Origin: Tethya wilhelma
Lineage: Eukaryota; Porifera; Demospongiae; Tethyida; Tethyidae
Direction: 5' to 3'
Assembly (NCBI GenBank): GCA_964030475.1
Contig: CAXIPT010000003.1
Coordinates: 867,023-931,022 of the forward strand
Length of the DNA stretch: 64,000 nucleotides
The position numbers were made by a program, and so were the translations under genes. The notes beneath the pieces are model-generated. The model saw only the letters and a program-made list of their open reading frames with translations, was not told where the DNA came from and did no database searches. Shown piece after piece: positions 1-10,079 of this stretch (position 1 is its first letter; the number at the start of each line of letters is the position of its first letter).

Positions 1-524
1 TGCCAACTGAAAGGAAGTTCAGTACGTAAATCATGCAGAGAATAACCATATTAAAAGTACACATTGACCTCCACAAATCATTATGAAAGCACATATTTAT
101 AATAAAAGTATTCTGCTCAATACCACTGACTTGCTACTGTTAGGCAGTCACAGTCATTAACTGGAACTTATTGGTACAGTGGTATGTAAGACTTAGAGGC
201 ACAAATTGTGGATAATAAGTTTAATTATATGTACTACCCATGTCAGATTGAAGCTTTATAGGAGCATCACATTTACAAACACGCACACATCATTGCAATA
301 AAAGACTGTCTACAAGCAGGCTCACCATGGCAAAGAATTGGACAACAGAGACCATCAATCCAGTCTTGGTACACGCCATATCTTTACTGTAGCTCTTTTG
401 TAGCCGTTTTACCTCAGACAGTCAGACAGAGCTGCTGATTCAGTGTTTACCTCATGCCTCATAAAGCACAGGCACATAAGCACATGACCACAGAGTTGGT
501 GATGGTCGTCAATTTTACTTGTCA

Positions 525-550
525 ATAAAGAGGCGGGGCTAGTCACCAAG
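525..550 (+). promoter_or_regulatory. GC-box-like sequence just upstream of dehydrogenase copy 1
   Basis: The 26 bases before the ATG, including AGGCGGGGCTAGTCACCAAG, are identical to the 26 bases before the second dehydrogenase copy (3819-3844). AGGCGGGGC resembles an Sp1-type GC box. The sequence could equally be 5'UTR or simply recent duplication, so a promoter role is inferred. Confidence 0.4.
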
Positions 551-832
551 ATGTCAGCTGCACCACCTCCCATATCCACTCTGAGACTGGTGAAAGAGGA
601 GCCCGTCTCTTCCTACAAGTGCAAGGAGGTTCTTCTCTTTCCCCCTCAAGGTGATGAGCTACTCGTGAAGGTGGGGAAAGTGGCTCTGTGTGGGACAGAT
701 ATCAGTCTCTATCTGTGGAATAATGGTAGGTTTTGTCATGTGTTCTATAGGTTGGTGAATTTTTGAATCTTCACCTTGAGTCCATTTATTTTGTCTCTTT
801 GTGCTATGTTAACTTGTATATTATTGTAACAT

Positions 833-871
<39 letters not shown>

Positions 872-1535
872 CGTGCGTGTGTGTACACGTGCGTGTATAT
901 GTGTGTGACTGACTATGGATTCATTACAGTTGCTGAAGAAATTGCAGAGGTACCATTCACTCCTGGACACGAAATGGTCGGAGAGGTAAAATATCCATTC
1001 ACACACACATATGTATGCATACATGTACATGCACACATACACACACACACAGATCATTGCAGTTGGTCCAGACGTCTCTCCCGACTATAAAGTTGGCAAG
1101 AGGGTGTGTGTTGAGAATCACTTCTACTGTGGACAATGCTACCAGTGTACTCATGGTAAGTAGGCAAATCAGTAAATTGGTAAATAGAGTGTAGGCACAG
1201 ACTGTTGGCATGATTGTTTTTCAATAATTAGCATGGATTAAGACTTTAATGTTTGGATTCATCATAGCAGTACACTGGAGTACGGGAAGAAATTTTTTTA
1301 CTACATTATCATGTTTTAAAGATTTTGCTACACAGTTTCAAACCCCCCTCCCCCCCTCTCCTCATCCCTTTATTTCATCATCTAGATCTGAAGCACATCT
1401 GTCAGAACCTGAGTCAGTTTGGCTATGGTAAGGGAACTAAACATGGAGGACTGTCAGAGTACACCATCATCCCAGCCAAGTACGCCTACCTCCTCAAGAC
1501 AGACTTGGATGACTCCAGAGCAGCAATACTAGAAC
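551..1535 (+). CDS. Zinc-dependent medium-chain dehydrogenase, threonine/sorbitol dehydrogenase-like, copy 1 (3' end lost at contig break)
   Basis: Four exons can be followed: 551-725, 930-985, 1053-1155 and 1386-1535. All have GT-AG borders and matching phases. The protein starts MSAAPPPISTLRLVKEE, has the catalytic zinc Cys context CGTDISLYLWNN, then TPGHEMVGE (the GHE zinc ligands), then CVENHFYCGQCYQC, which resembles the structural-zinc loop of this superfamily. Family members oxidise secondary alcohols such as threonine or polyols with NAD+ in cytosol or mitochondria; the substrate here is not determinable. The NAD-binding half is missing because the contig ends at 1652. A better preserved downstream half lies in copy 2. 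The exon 4 end (phase 1, GAA C) fits the start of the copy 2 exon at 5321, giving an expected EPCGVAHQ junction. The start codon is supported by the conserved start in copy 2. Confidence 0.8.
836..906. repeat. Imperfect (GT)n microsatellite in intron 1
   Basis: A GT/GC-rich dinucleotide run lies in the first intron of dehydrogenase copy 1. The long Cys-Val and Thr-His frames it produces are artefacts. Confidence 0.9.
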
Positions 1536-1652
1536 GTATGTTGAAGTTCCCAGGCTCTCACCTTTGACCTTACACTCACAGTAAGAGCCTGGGAATGAGG
1601 CTATGTTGAATATAGAGAAGCACATCTTTCTGATCGGTACCACACATGACCT

Positions 1653-1653
1653 N
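1653..1653. other. Contig join (single n)
   Basis: A single n separates two contigs and truncates dehydrogenase copy 1. The gap length is unknown. Confidence 0.85.
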
Positions 1654-1755
1654 AAACCTGGCTATTATTAGCAATCAATATGGTTAAATTAATTGCATGC
1701 TTCATAATATGCATGCATATTATAATAATGCATAGTATACTCAACTATTCAACAA

Positions 1756-2847
1756 TCACACGGAGCTATACAATGCATGTTCCACAATGAGACCATGACA
1801 CACTTCTGAATCAAACTTGTCACCAACAGGAAAGCAGCCTGCGCTACCCTTTTCTCTTTCACAATGAATGCACTTTTCTTCAGAATTAAAGAAACCAGGC
1901 CACGATTTTTCCATGAAAATGTATGGTATGCCTAGTGTGATAATATGAACCACACCCCCAACAATTTTTCTGAACCCACTATGCTTAGGAACAAATATTG
2001 GATGGCATATAGAATCCAAATCATCAGGTAACTTCAAGAAATATTTGCTTCCCTCAACACTTGACAATTTTGCAGGACATTTTGCACACTGGTATTCTTT
2101 TTTGATCATCAGCTCCAAGTGAGCATTGGGCTTCTTCGCATGTATTAGCATTTCTCGGATGTGTGCACCAGTATCTCTAACACGAATGTAAACAACGGGA
2201 GGAGATTCTTCAAGATCAATGTCACAAGCTAGTTTTACTGCAGCACAAAATACTTTCTTGGTTTGAGCAGCAATCTTTTCATCAAAAGAAATATCCCCAC
2301 TGTCATCAAACGGGGACTTAGTCACAACAAGAACCATATGCTCAAATGCTTTTACTCCCAAAACATCATGAATCACAGTTATCTCTTCCTGTAATGCTCC
2401 ATCACATTTCTCTAGTGCTCCACGTACTGGCAAGAAGTACACAAGATACCCGATCTTTAAAATTTTGTCCATCCTTATACGAACCACATCACGAACAAGT
2501 TGAACATTCTTCGAGAGGACAGTATTAGATCTAGATTCGCTGTAAATAATATCAGGTCGATTAATGTCATCAGCAAATCCTGGCATATCGAGTACACGAA
2601 CTTTAAGTGTATCGTTGGAAATCAATTGACACTTATCTGTGGTAGAAGACACACTTCCACGTTGTCCTTCTTCAAACTTGATTGGTTGCTGTCTATGGTT
2701 TCCTAAAGTTTCTGGCAGATGCTGAGTATAGGAATAGCTCTCTAAGTCATCAATCCCTAACAATTTGTTGCCAGTTGTACTCTTTCCCATACCGGTCTTG
2801 CCGAGAAGAACGTAATCGCAATATTCGTTGACTGCGGCATAATCCAT
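1756..2847 (-). CDS. AIG1/GIMAP-like GTPase, single exon, 363 aa
   Basis: One uninterrupted ORF begins MDYAAVNEYCDYVLLGKTG. The P-loop GKTGMGKS is at residues 16-23 followed by TTGNKLLG, the style of AIG1/GIMAP (septin-like) GTPases. The G3 motif is DMPGF (87-91). Where a G4 (N/T)KxD is expected there is TKSP (176-179), with proline in place of aspartate. The C-terminal third has cysteine pairs (CAKC, CIHC with a later C) that could form a zinc-binding tail. GIMAP-type proteins usually act at membranes and are linked to immune or stress responses in animals and plants; that role is only inferred here. It is the shortest and most divergent of the four paralogues and lies alone on the minus strand between the two dehydrogenase copies. 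Intronless structure suggests spread by duplication or retroposition. Confidence 0.8.
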   Translation of the reverse strand: MDYAAVNEYCDYVLLGKTGMGKSTTGNKLLGIDDLESYSYTQHLPETLGNHRQQPIKFEEGQRGSVSSTTDKCQLISNDTLKVRVLDMPGFADDINRPDIIYSESRSNTVLSKNVQLVRDVVRIRMDKILKIGYLVYFLPVRGALEKCDGALQEEITVIHDVLGVKAFEHMVLVVTKSPFDDSGDISFDEKIAAQTKKVFCAAVKLACDIDLEESPPVVYIRVRDTGAHIREMLIHAKKPNAHLELMIKKEYQCAKCPAKLSSVEGSKYFLKLPDDLDSICHPIFVPKHSGFRKIVGGVVHIITLGIPYIFMEKSWPGFFNSEEKCIHCEREKGSAGCFPVGDKFDSEVCHGLIVEHALYSSV

Positions 2848-3065
2848 GCTGATGACAAAGTTAGCTATACCAAATTAGCAGTCGACGTTTGTGCTTACAT
2901 AATTATATATAGCTCGTGGGATTTTAATAGACTAGCTACGTATACGCCCACTTTAATACAGTGCAAATTTTTTGAGATGGCATGTGAATGTATACAGACT
3001 AAGTTCACAAAATTCTATCATTATTGCCGAGCGCCTTAGCGCGAGGCAGTGTAATCTTGCAGGGC

Positions 3066-3203
3066 CAAAAATTGTGGAAGTAAAATCCAATTACACGTCA
3101 TCAACACCGGATGAAAACGGGCAAAAACTGTTCCGGTTTGCCAATAATTGCGGAAGTAAAATCCAATTATACGTCATGAACACCGGATGAAAACGGGGCC
3201 AAT
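3066..3203 (+). repeat. Two tandem units of about 75 bp
   Basis: The units share GGAAGTAAAATCCAATTA, CGTCAT and AACACCGGATGAAAACGGG in the same order. They lie upstream of the GTPase start. No coding potential is seen. The flanks (2848-3065 and 3204-3818) hold no gene I recognise, although 3380-3430 resembles the upstream region of dehydrogenase copy 1. Confidence 0.7.
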
Positions 3204-3818
3204 TTGGCAAAAATTGTTGAAACAAGCTAGCTGCAAGCTCGTGATCGTGATGATCCTTACCATAAACGTCGCGCGCGAGGCAATTAACTGCACTCAGTGT
3301 ACAACTAGTTTATAATTGAGTTATTGTCCGTAAAGGACACAAACAGTGATAATAATTAGGGTTGGCGCCCACTCTCGACCTCATCAGGGCACGACCACAG
3401 ACTTGGTAATGGTCATCAATTCTACTTGTCAGTGACATAACTAGGGCCTAGGGGTACACTAAGTGCAATCCTCGCGCGCTCAGCAGCTCCACGATCCAAC
3501 GGTCACATTCCCAATCGCGCGCTCTGGCAAAGATCGTCGCAAGTCTGGGCACCAGGGCAAAGATCGTCTCAGTAAAAACCTACTATCTAACTTGGCCCAA
3601 AAAGTCACAAGGCACTCTATCCACGCTCTAAAGCTACAGTTTCATCTCCCAAGTTGGCCTGAGACAAGTTCATGTTGAGGCAAAGTGCCTTACTTACTTT
3701 TGTGAGAAAACGCTGAAGTACAGCCAAGATACGCCACGAAGTTTACCTTGGTCTGCCACCACCACGTCGTCCACGAAAAATCTCAATTGAACCCAAACAT
3801 AGCCTCGCTTCGCTCGGA

Positions 3819-3844
3819 ATAAAGAGGCGGGGCTAGTCACCAAG
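3819..3844 (+). promoter_or_regulatory. GC-box-like sequence upstream of dehydrogenase copy 2
   Basis: Identical to 525-550 upstream of copy 1, while sequence further upstream is only loosely similar. Confidence 0.4.
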
Positions 3845-4030
3845 ATGTCCGCTGCACCATCTCCCATATCGACTCTAAGACTAGTGAAAGAGGAGCCCGT
3901 CTCTTCCTACAAGTGCAAGGAGGTTCTTCTCTCTCCCCCTCAAGGTGATGAGCTACTTGTGAAGGTGGGCAAGGTAGCTCTGTGTGGGACAGATATCAGT
4001 CTCCATCTCTGGAATAATGGTAAGTTTTGA

Positions 4031-4926
4031 CAAGGGGTGGTCACTCCAATACATGCTGTACTTCCACCCGCGACCGCGGTCAAGGTGCGGTCAAGGTGCG
4101 GTCAAGCGGTCAAGGTCTGATTTTTGGTGCGGTAAAGAGGTCAAGATCGAACTCTAGGTGCGGTCAAGAGGTCAAGCTAACCGCTCAATTTGGATGACGT
4201 CATACTATTCTTACATGCAATTTACATGACGCTCCGGTTGTTTGACACCATTATTTACACTGTTCTACGCATAAAAGCTTATTTTTCACTGCTAGGAGCT
4301 AGCTAAAAAGCTCAGACGAGATTTAATAGCTGCTAACCGCTCAGCTAGCGCTGCAAAAGAAATGAGTGGGCGGAGCTCGCTTCACGAAGTAATCACGTGA
4401 TCTGAAGTAAAGCAGTTCGACCTCGGAGCGTATGCATATGGAGTCATGTCGCTGTATCAAGGCTGAAGCTGCCATATATCTTTCTGCTTGGACCCAATTT
4501 CTCCTTTATACAATCATGGTGCTGGTGGCTTATCCTCCTCACGAATTTCGGAAACCACAGTACAAAAACGTAGCTGCGTTGGACTGTCTTGTTTGTCTTG
4601 CATGATTTCGCAGAAGGAAAAACACTAATCATGCTAACAGAACTAGAGCTAAAGTATAAGATTCTTGTTTTAGTTTAGGGGACTTGTGCTAAATTTTTTT
4701 AATAAAAGGCGTGGTTGGGTTTCATTTTATGCCACGCCTCTCACTGATATACACAGTACATTAGTGATTTGAACTCAAACGGTCAAGCAGTCCTGAGAGT
4801 TGGGTCAAGCAGTCAAGATGTAGTTTTAGGTGCGGTCAAGCGGTCAAGACCCATTTTCTAGGGTCAAGATTCTTGACCCGCGGTCGCGGGTGGAAGTACA
4901 GACGGTATTGGAGTGACCACCCCTTG
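4031..4926. mobile_element. Non-autonomous inverted-repeat DNA transposon (896 bp) in dehydrogenase intron 1
   Basis: The ends are inverted: CAAGGGGTGGTCACTCCAAT at the left and its complement at the right, each followed inward by GTACTTCCACCCGCGACCGC-type sequence. A direct repeat TTTTGA flanks it (4025-4030 and 4927-4932), giving a 6-bp target duplication. The sub-terminal regions carry many GGTCAAG repeats. No transposase ORF is present. A related end lies at 18252. Confidence 0.85.
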
Positions 4927-5270
4927 TTTTGAGGTTTTGTCATCATGCATGTGCCTGTGTTCTAGGTCTAGCTATAGTAGCTAACTGACAACCAAGATAT
5001 AAACCCTTAGATTATGTAGCAATGTTCCAGAATTGGTTTAGAGAGGATACTGACATAACTCAATCTTGGTGTACTGTGGCAATATTATAGCACATCGCAG
5101 TCACTGTGCCCTGGTACATTTGAATCATGATGTCCCAGCTGTAATTTTATTTTTCTTCCTTGTGTGTATGGATCATGGATGACAGTTGCTGAAGAAATTG
5201 CAGAGGTACCATTCACTCCTGGACACGAAATGGTCGGAGAGGTAAAATATCCATTCACACACACATATGT

Positions 5271-5272
5271 AT

Positions 5273-5320
<48 letters not shown>
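5271..5320. repeat. (CA)n microsatellite replacing two exons
   Basis: An uninterrupted CA run abuts the exon at 5321 and occupies the position where exons 3 and 4 of copy 1 would lie. Confidence 0.9.
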
Positions 5321-5770
5321 CTTGCGGTGTTGCACATCAGGCTCTGGAAGGTATTGAACCAATCGATGGCCAAAACATCTTAATCCAAGGTACACTATTT
5401 GTCTTTAGCAACCAAAGTAAAACTGTCTTAAGACCTGATATACATAAACACACACACAAAGGGTGTGGTCCAGTTGGTCTCTTAGCAATAGGCATTGCAA
5501 AGGTCATGGGTGCTACAAAAATGTAAGTTACCAAGTTGCCCAACTCAGCAAGAGTAAAATATTAGTACTTCTTTTTTTCTCTCTCTTTTTTCACACTGTG
5601 TATGTGTACGTGTGTATCTGTAGTATAGCTGCTGATATAGTGGAGGGTCGGTTGGAGAGTGCCAAGTTAGTAGGAGCTGATGTCACCATCAACTGCAAGA
5701 CAGAAAACTTGAAAGAAAGAGGTAATGTATGTACAAGCTTAAGTATGTGCATTCATGGGTAGAATTAATG

Positions 5771-5854
<84 letters not shown>
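5771..5854. repeat. (GT)n microsatellite running into a gap
   Basis: About 84 bases of GT repeat end exactly at the run of n. Confidence 0.95.
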
Positions 5855-6287
5855 NNNNNNNNNNNNNNNNNNNNNNNNNNNNNNNNNNNNNNNNNNNNNN
5901 NNNNNNNNNNNNNNNNNNNNNNNNNNNNNNNNNNNNNNNNNNNNNNNNNNNNNNNNNNNNNNNNNNNNNNNNNNNNNNNNNNNNNNNNNNNNNNNNNNNN
6001 NNNNNNNNNNNNNNNNNNNNNNNNNNNNNNNNNNNNNNNNNNNNNNNNNNNNNNNNNNNNNNNNNNNNNNNNNNNNNNNNNNNNNNNNNNNNNNNNNNNN
6101 NNNNNNNNNNNNNNNNNNNNNNNNNNNNNNNNNNNNNNNNNNNNNNNNNNNNNNNNNNNNNNNNNNNNNNNNNNNNNNNNNNNNNNNNNNNNNNNNNNNN
6201 NNNNNNNNNNNNNNNNNNNNNNNNNNNNNNNNNNNNNNNNNNNNNNNNNNNNNNNNNNNNNNNNNNNNNNNNNNNNNNNNNNNNNNN
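5855..6287. other. Assembly gap of 433 n
   Basis: Unknown sequence that interrupts dehydrogenase copy 2 on one side and a hairpin element on the other. Confidence 0.99.
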
Positions 6288-6288
6288 T

Positions 6289-7221
6289 ATCATACGTACG
6301 GTAGTACGTATAGTAGGAATGGGCCGACTGTCCCATTGACACAATACAAAATGTTCATGCTTATAAACTTTCAGGGAAAGAAAGCTAAGCCTTCAAATGC
6401 ATTTAATAGCCTCCCACAGACAGTTAGTTAACCAAGAAGACTGGTAGAAAGTTTCTAGAGCACTCTGGAGAGAGCGCGAGAAGCCACAAGAGTGCAATTT
6501 TGTTTTCCTTCCTTCCTTCCTAACTGACTTACTTGAATGCGATTTCCAGACAAACAAAAGGCATTGAGCCAACTTTAATCATATAGTGGGACTTCATTTC
6601 ATCTGTAGTACGTCCTTTTTGACTCGTTTGCTGGCGAAAATGCAGCAAACAAAATCTAGGCGGCTCTCAATATAAAATACTGTACTTTTTATTTAGCCAC
6701 TTTGATGTTGGTAAAGGTCGTCAATAGACCACGTGGCTTGCATGTGTATAATGCGCATGCGCATCAAATGTACACCTTTTAGAGACTGACAAGTCTCTGC
6801 TGTGTGATTGTCTCCATGCAATTGAGCACCTTGGTGTTTAAAAAAGTGAATGAACAAGTAGTAAAAATTTTATAAAAATGAGAAGTGTAGGAATGGGCAG
6901 TGCGGTAAAAAGTAATGAAACAAGGCAAGTCTCTGAATTTCGGCACATGACTACTTCATTTTCATGAGTGAATTGCAAATTTGAATTCCATCATTATAAT
7001 TGTCGGTCATTTGGCTCGTGAGTCAATGCAACGGCAATCATGCACTTGACTAATATAATTTGGATGAAGTAACAAGCATTTAGAATGTAGATACACAAAG
7101 AATAGGGCACAAAAAATGAAGTAGTCATGTGCCGAAATTCAGAGACTTGCCTTGTTTCATTGCTTTTTACCGCACTGCCCATTCCTACACTTCTCATTTT
7201 TATAAAATTTTTACTACTTGT
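6289..7221 (-). mobile_element. Hairpin-tail transposable element, copy 1 (reverse orientation)
   Basis: One end is the palindrome-containing ATACGTACGGTAGTACGTAT followed by AGTAGGAATGGGCCGACTG. The other end is a large inverted repeat: arms from about 6854-6966 and 7102-7221 pair over most of their length, including GTAGGAATGGGCAGTG and GGCACATGACTACTTCATTTT. The body is similar to elements at 18481-19009, 20880-21861 and 59208-60205. No ORF is seen. It lies directly 3' of the last recognisable exon of the P-like transposase and may have truncated it. Confidence 0.85.
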
Positions 7222-7286
7222 AATTTAAAAACACAAGTTGCAATCAAATTGGGGTAAAAAACTAAAAATGAGTAACTACCATACCT

Positions 7287-10079
7287 GTGATTCTTAAGCC
7301 TTCCCTAGTTTCCCTGCTCAACATCATCCTTTGTCTCTCTTTTGGTCGGAGGTCTGACATACTTTCAACTTCATTCTCCCACTCAGATATGTAGGCCAGA
7401 AAATTGTGCACTAACCACTGCATAAATACAATACTAATAACATGAACACTATGTGTTCAAAGAAGATATATTAGTACCTTAAAGCGCTCATCAGACGGCA
7501 TTGAATATGGTGCAATGTTCTCCTTGCGTTTAAGTTTGTGTAGTAGTGGTCCTTTAGCATTCATACAATCAAAAAATTTGTCTATCATACGAATGAACAC
7601 TCGTGTTTGCTGAGAATTGTCATCATCTAGTAGTTGCAATGCTGAAGCCACTGACTCACTCATGACCTGCATAAAAATTGCTAATAAAACCTTACATAAT
7701 AAATTGATCAATCTTACTTGAGTAGCCAAGTTGACCCTCATTCTTGTGTATGAGTTCAACCAAACGTGGTCACGAGTTAACTTGTGACAAAGTCTAACTC
7801 CTAGAGCTGAAGTAGTACTCTCAGCATTATACAGACGCTCGATCCACTTCCAACTTATTTGTTGACCATTCTTCTGTAGAAATACATAGCAAGCATACAG
7901 TTACTGTAGTCACACACAGATACATGTACATGTATACTTATACATACCTCCATCTTACGGCTGTTTGAGTGAGCGAATGAGTTGCTGAAGCAGTTTCGAC
8001 TTGTCTTTAATAAATGCGGAGCATCGCAAAAGAAATAAAAGCCGAAGGTCTGGTCATACGGGTTACAGGTCTTGTAGGGCACCTCTCCAGATTTATTTGG
8101 CTCAATCTGACAAATCTTGTAGAACCGTCGATTCGGTTTTGCCCCATCACTCGTCAGTGATACAACAGGAGTGTCATACATCGTGAGCGTTTCAACTACT
8201 TCCCAAGCAAGAGGATAGATGTTGTGACCTACATGTAAACAAAATTTTAAAACATTATTACAGTGTACAGGAACATTTTTTTTACATACATTTTAGATCA
8301 GTACTAAAGTAGTGAGCAATAGGCATTGAAAGTGAAGGCTTGAACACAGATCTGGCCAAAAAAACAAAAACTTGTTCAGCCAACTGCTCAGGTTGAGTAT
8401 CTTCCTCACCACTGACTGCTATTTCTATGTCACGATTCACATTCCCAAGATCAGTGAAGCCGGTCAGGGTGCCTGTGTGTTTGTTGAAACGAGGCCTTTC
8501 TTTAACTTCATTTCATCCATGGCCAATGCGCAGTGATAATGTCCACTTGAGACCTCATCTTTCATCTGCGAAACAAACTTTTCAACAAACTCATACTGTA
8601 CACCGCTGTGAGCTGTGGTCCAATGGGTGTAGTCATTTAGAGTGCGCTCTGAAGGAAGACTGATTATTCCACTTTGATGCATTGCTCTGTATGCTGAACT
8701 GGAGAGATATTTCAGATTTAGAGCAAAGCGAATGACTAATGGATGCCACTTAATCTGTCTTTTGTCTCTCAGATTATGGTACTGTCGTTGCTGTTCCCAA
8801 AATATACGCTGGGGGGAATCTGGGGGAAACTTGTCTTGGAAAGGGGGGTCACTTCGGAAAAAATGTTGGACATATCAGCAGTATCACTCTCCTTTAGAGA
8901 AACAGCTTGCTTCTCAATAAGATTGTCAATCTTTGTTTGAAGACGTCTGATTTTCTGGCTAGTGTTCCTTACAGACTGATGCAGGCTCTTCATCCGCTCA
9001 CTTTTTTCTTCAGATGTTAGGTCACAATACCTAGTACAACTACTGGCAGATGTACGATTTTCGCTGATATTTTGTTGAGTTGACGTGACACTGCTGTGCG
9101 GAGAGTTGAACGGAAGCTTTGAAATGCCCTGAAACGTGGTGGGAATCGACCTGAACTTCTACAAAGTACTTCACAATCTATTCGGCGGACTGTACATTGA
9201 TACTGTTCTCCTGTGGTATCAGTGACTTGCATGCTGTCAATAAGTGCAATAGTGTTTCCAACTCCTCGGTTTCCTTTTATTTGCCCACCTTTCTTTTGGC
9301 AAACATCCACAAATTTGGCTTCAGGGTTTCCAGGGCAGAGAACCATCTTATCAACACCAGCAATCAAGCGTGACAGAGCCCCATCATTTGGCACAGTAGA
9401 TGGGTATTCACTGAGGGCCTTGCAAGTCTTAGGAACAACATGGTCTCCAACATAAATGCACCAGGTGTTGTCTGCATAAACAATGACAGACTTGGTCACT
9501 TTACACACACCAGTAGAGCTTGTTTCCACTTTGTAATATTGAGAGGAAATGCTAGATGTTAGGGAGGGTTCAAAGGAGAGCGGATTGATAGAGCGTGGGG
9601 CTCGGAGGAGAGGGTTTCAGTGGAGTGTGGCTCGGAGGAATTTCAGTGGAGTGTGGCTCGGAGGAGAGAGTTTCGGTGGAGTGTGGCTCCGAGGAGAGAG
9701 TTTCGGTGGAGTGTGGCTCGGAGGAGAGGGTTTCAGTGGAGTGTGGCTCCGAGGAGAGGGTTTCGGTGGAGCGTGGCTCGGAGGAGCGAGTTTCGGTGGA
9801 GCGTGGCTTAGAGAGAGGTTCGGTGGAACAAGACACAGAAGAAAGAGATACATGCCAATGTGCTGGTAATGCAAGTGGTTGGATTTCTCTTAGAGGCTGA
9901 GACTGGGCGAGAGGGTTCGTACGCAACTGGTTCAACTCTGAAGTACCAAAATTCTCCTGGTTGGATCTTTTTCGAGCCTCCTGACGGCGACGTTCATCAT
10001 TCTTCCGTCTATCGAAGTGAGATCGTGCTCCTTTCTTTCTTTTCTTATGGTACCGGTCACTAGTTTTGGGTTGGTCCAT
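7287..10079 (-). pseudogene. P-element-like (THAP9-related) transposase, frameshifted and truncated
   Basis: Pieces in order: an N-terminal basic and Ser/Glu/Thr repeat region (9570-10079, MDQPKTSDRYHKKRKKGARS); a domain ending YQCTVRRIDCEVLC (from about 9560); a coiled coil (EKSERMKSLHQSVRNTSQKI); then IKWHPLVIRFALNLKYLSSS and ALAMDEMKLKKGLV. Downstream exons are about 7948-8231 (SLTSDGAKPNRRFY, CDAPHLLKTSRN), 7717-7873 (LGVRLCHKLTRDHVWLNSYT), 7480-7671 and 7287-7422. MDEM and TSDG contexts match the RNase H-like acidic residues of P-family transposases. At least three frame changes are visible: between SRQLNK and NRTSASS (about 9070-9110), at a C-rich run (about 8845) and at a T-run just after KKGLV (about 8488). 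The C-terminus is absent, replaced by a hairpin element. No recognisable THAP zinc finger is seen. Confidence 0.75.
9600..9830. repeat. 30-bp coding minisatellite
   Basis: About seven units of GTTTCGGTGGAGTGTGGCTC plus GGAGGAGAG occur. On the minus strand each encodes a 10-residue unit such as STETLSSEPH in the N-terminal region of the transposase relic. The repeat keeps several other frames open, so plus-strand ORFs here are not genes. Confidence 0.9.

Larger units (their letters stand above)
3845..5721 (+). pseudogene. Zinc-dependent dehydrogenase, copy 2, lacking two internal exons
   Basis: Exons seen are 3845-4019, 5186-5241, 5321-5389, 5462-5522 and 5624-5721. The first two match copy 1 exons 1 and 2 almost exactly. 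The next three encode the nucleotide-binding half: CGVAHQALEGIEPIDGQNIL, GCGPVGLLAIGIAKVMGATK (the GxGxxG Rossmann turn), then AADIVEGRLESAKLVGADV. Copy 1 exons 3 and 4, with the cysteine loop, have no counterpart; a (CA)n run occupies that position. Exon 2 ends in phase 0 but the exon at 5321 needs phase 1, so direct splicing shifts the frame. Either a deletion in the CA repeat or an assembly collapse is possible. A transposon (4031-4926) sits in intron 1. The C-terminus runs into the gap at 5855. Confidence 0.7.

Noticed and set aside
1..500. Coding potential in the left 500 bp
   Set aside because: No ORF, repeat or paralogous sequence of note except weak similarity of 480-524 to 3395-3430.
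821..1090. ORFs rich in Cys-Val or Thr-His on both strands
   Set aside because: Products of the GT/CA microsatellite in dehydrogenase intron 1, with no homology or codon signal.
5689..6431. Long ORFs running through the n gap
   Set aside because: They consist of unknown residues and dinucleotide repeats only.
9549..9900. Plus-strand ORFs with repeated Val-Glu-Cys-Gly-Ser or Trp-Ser-Val-Ala
   Set aside because: Shadow frames of the 30-bp minisatellite in the minus-strand transposase.
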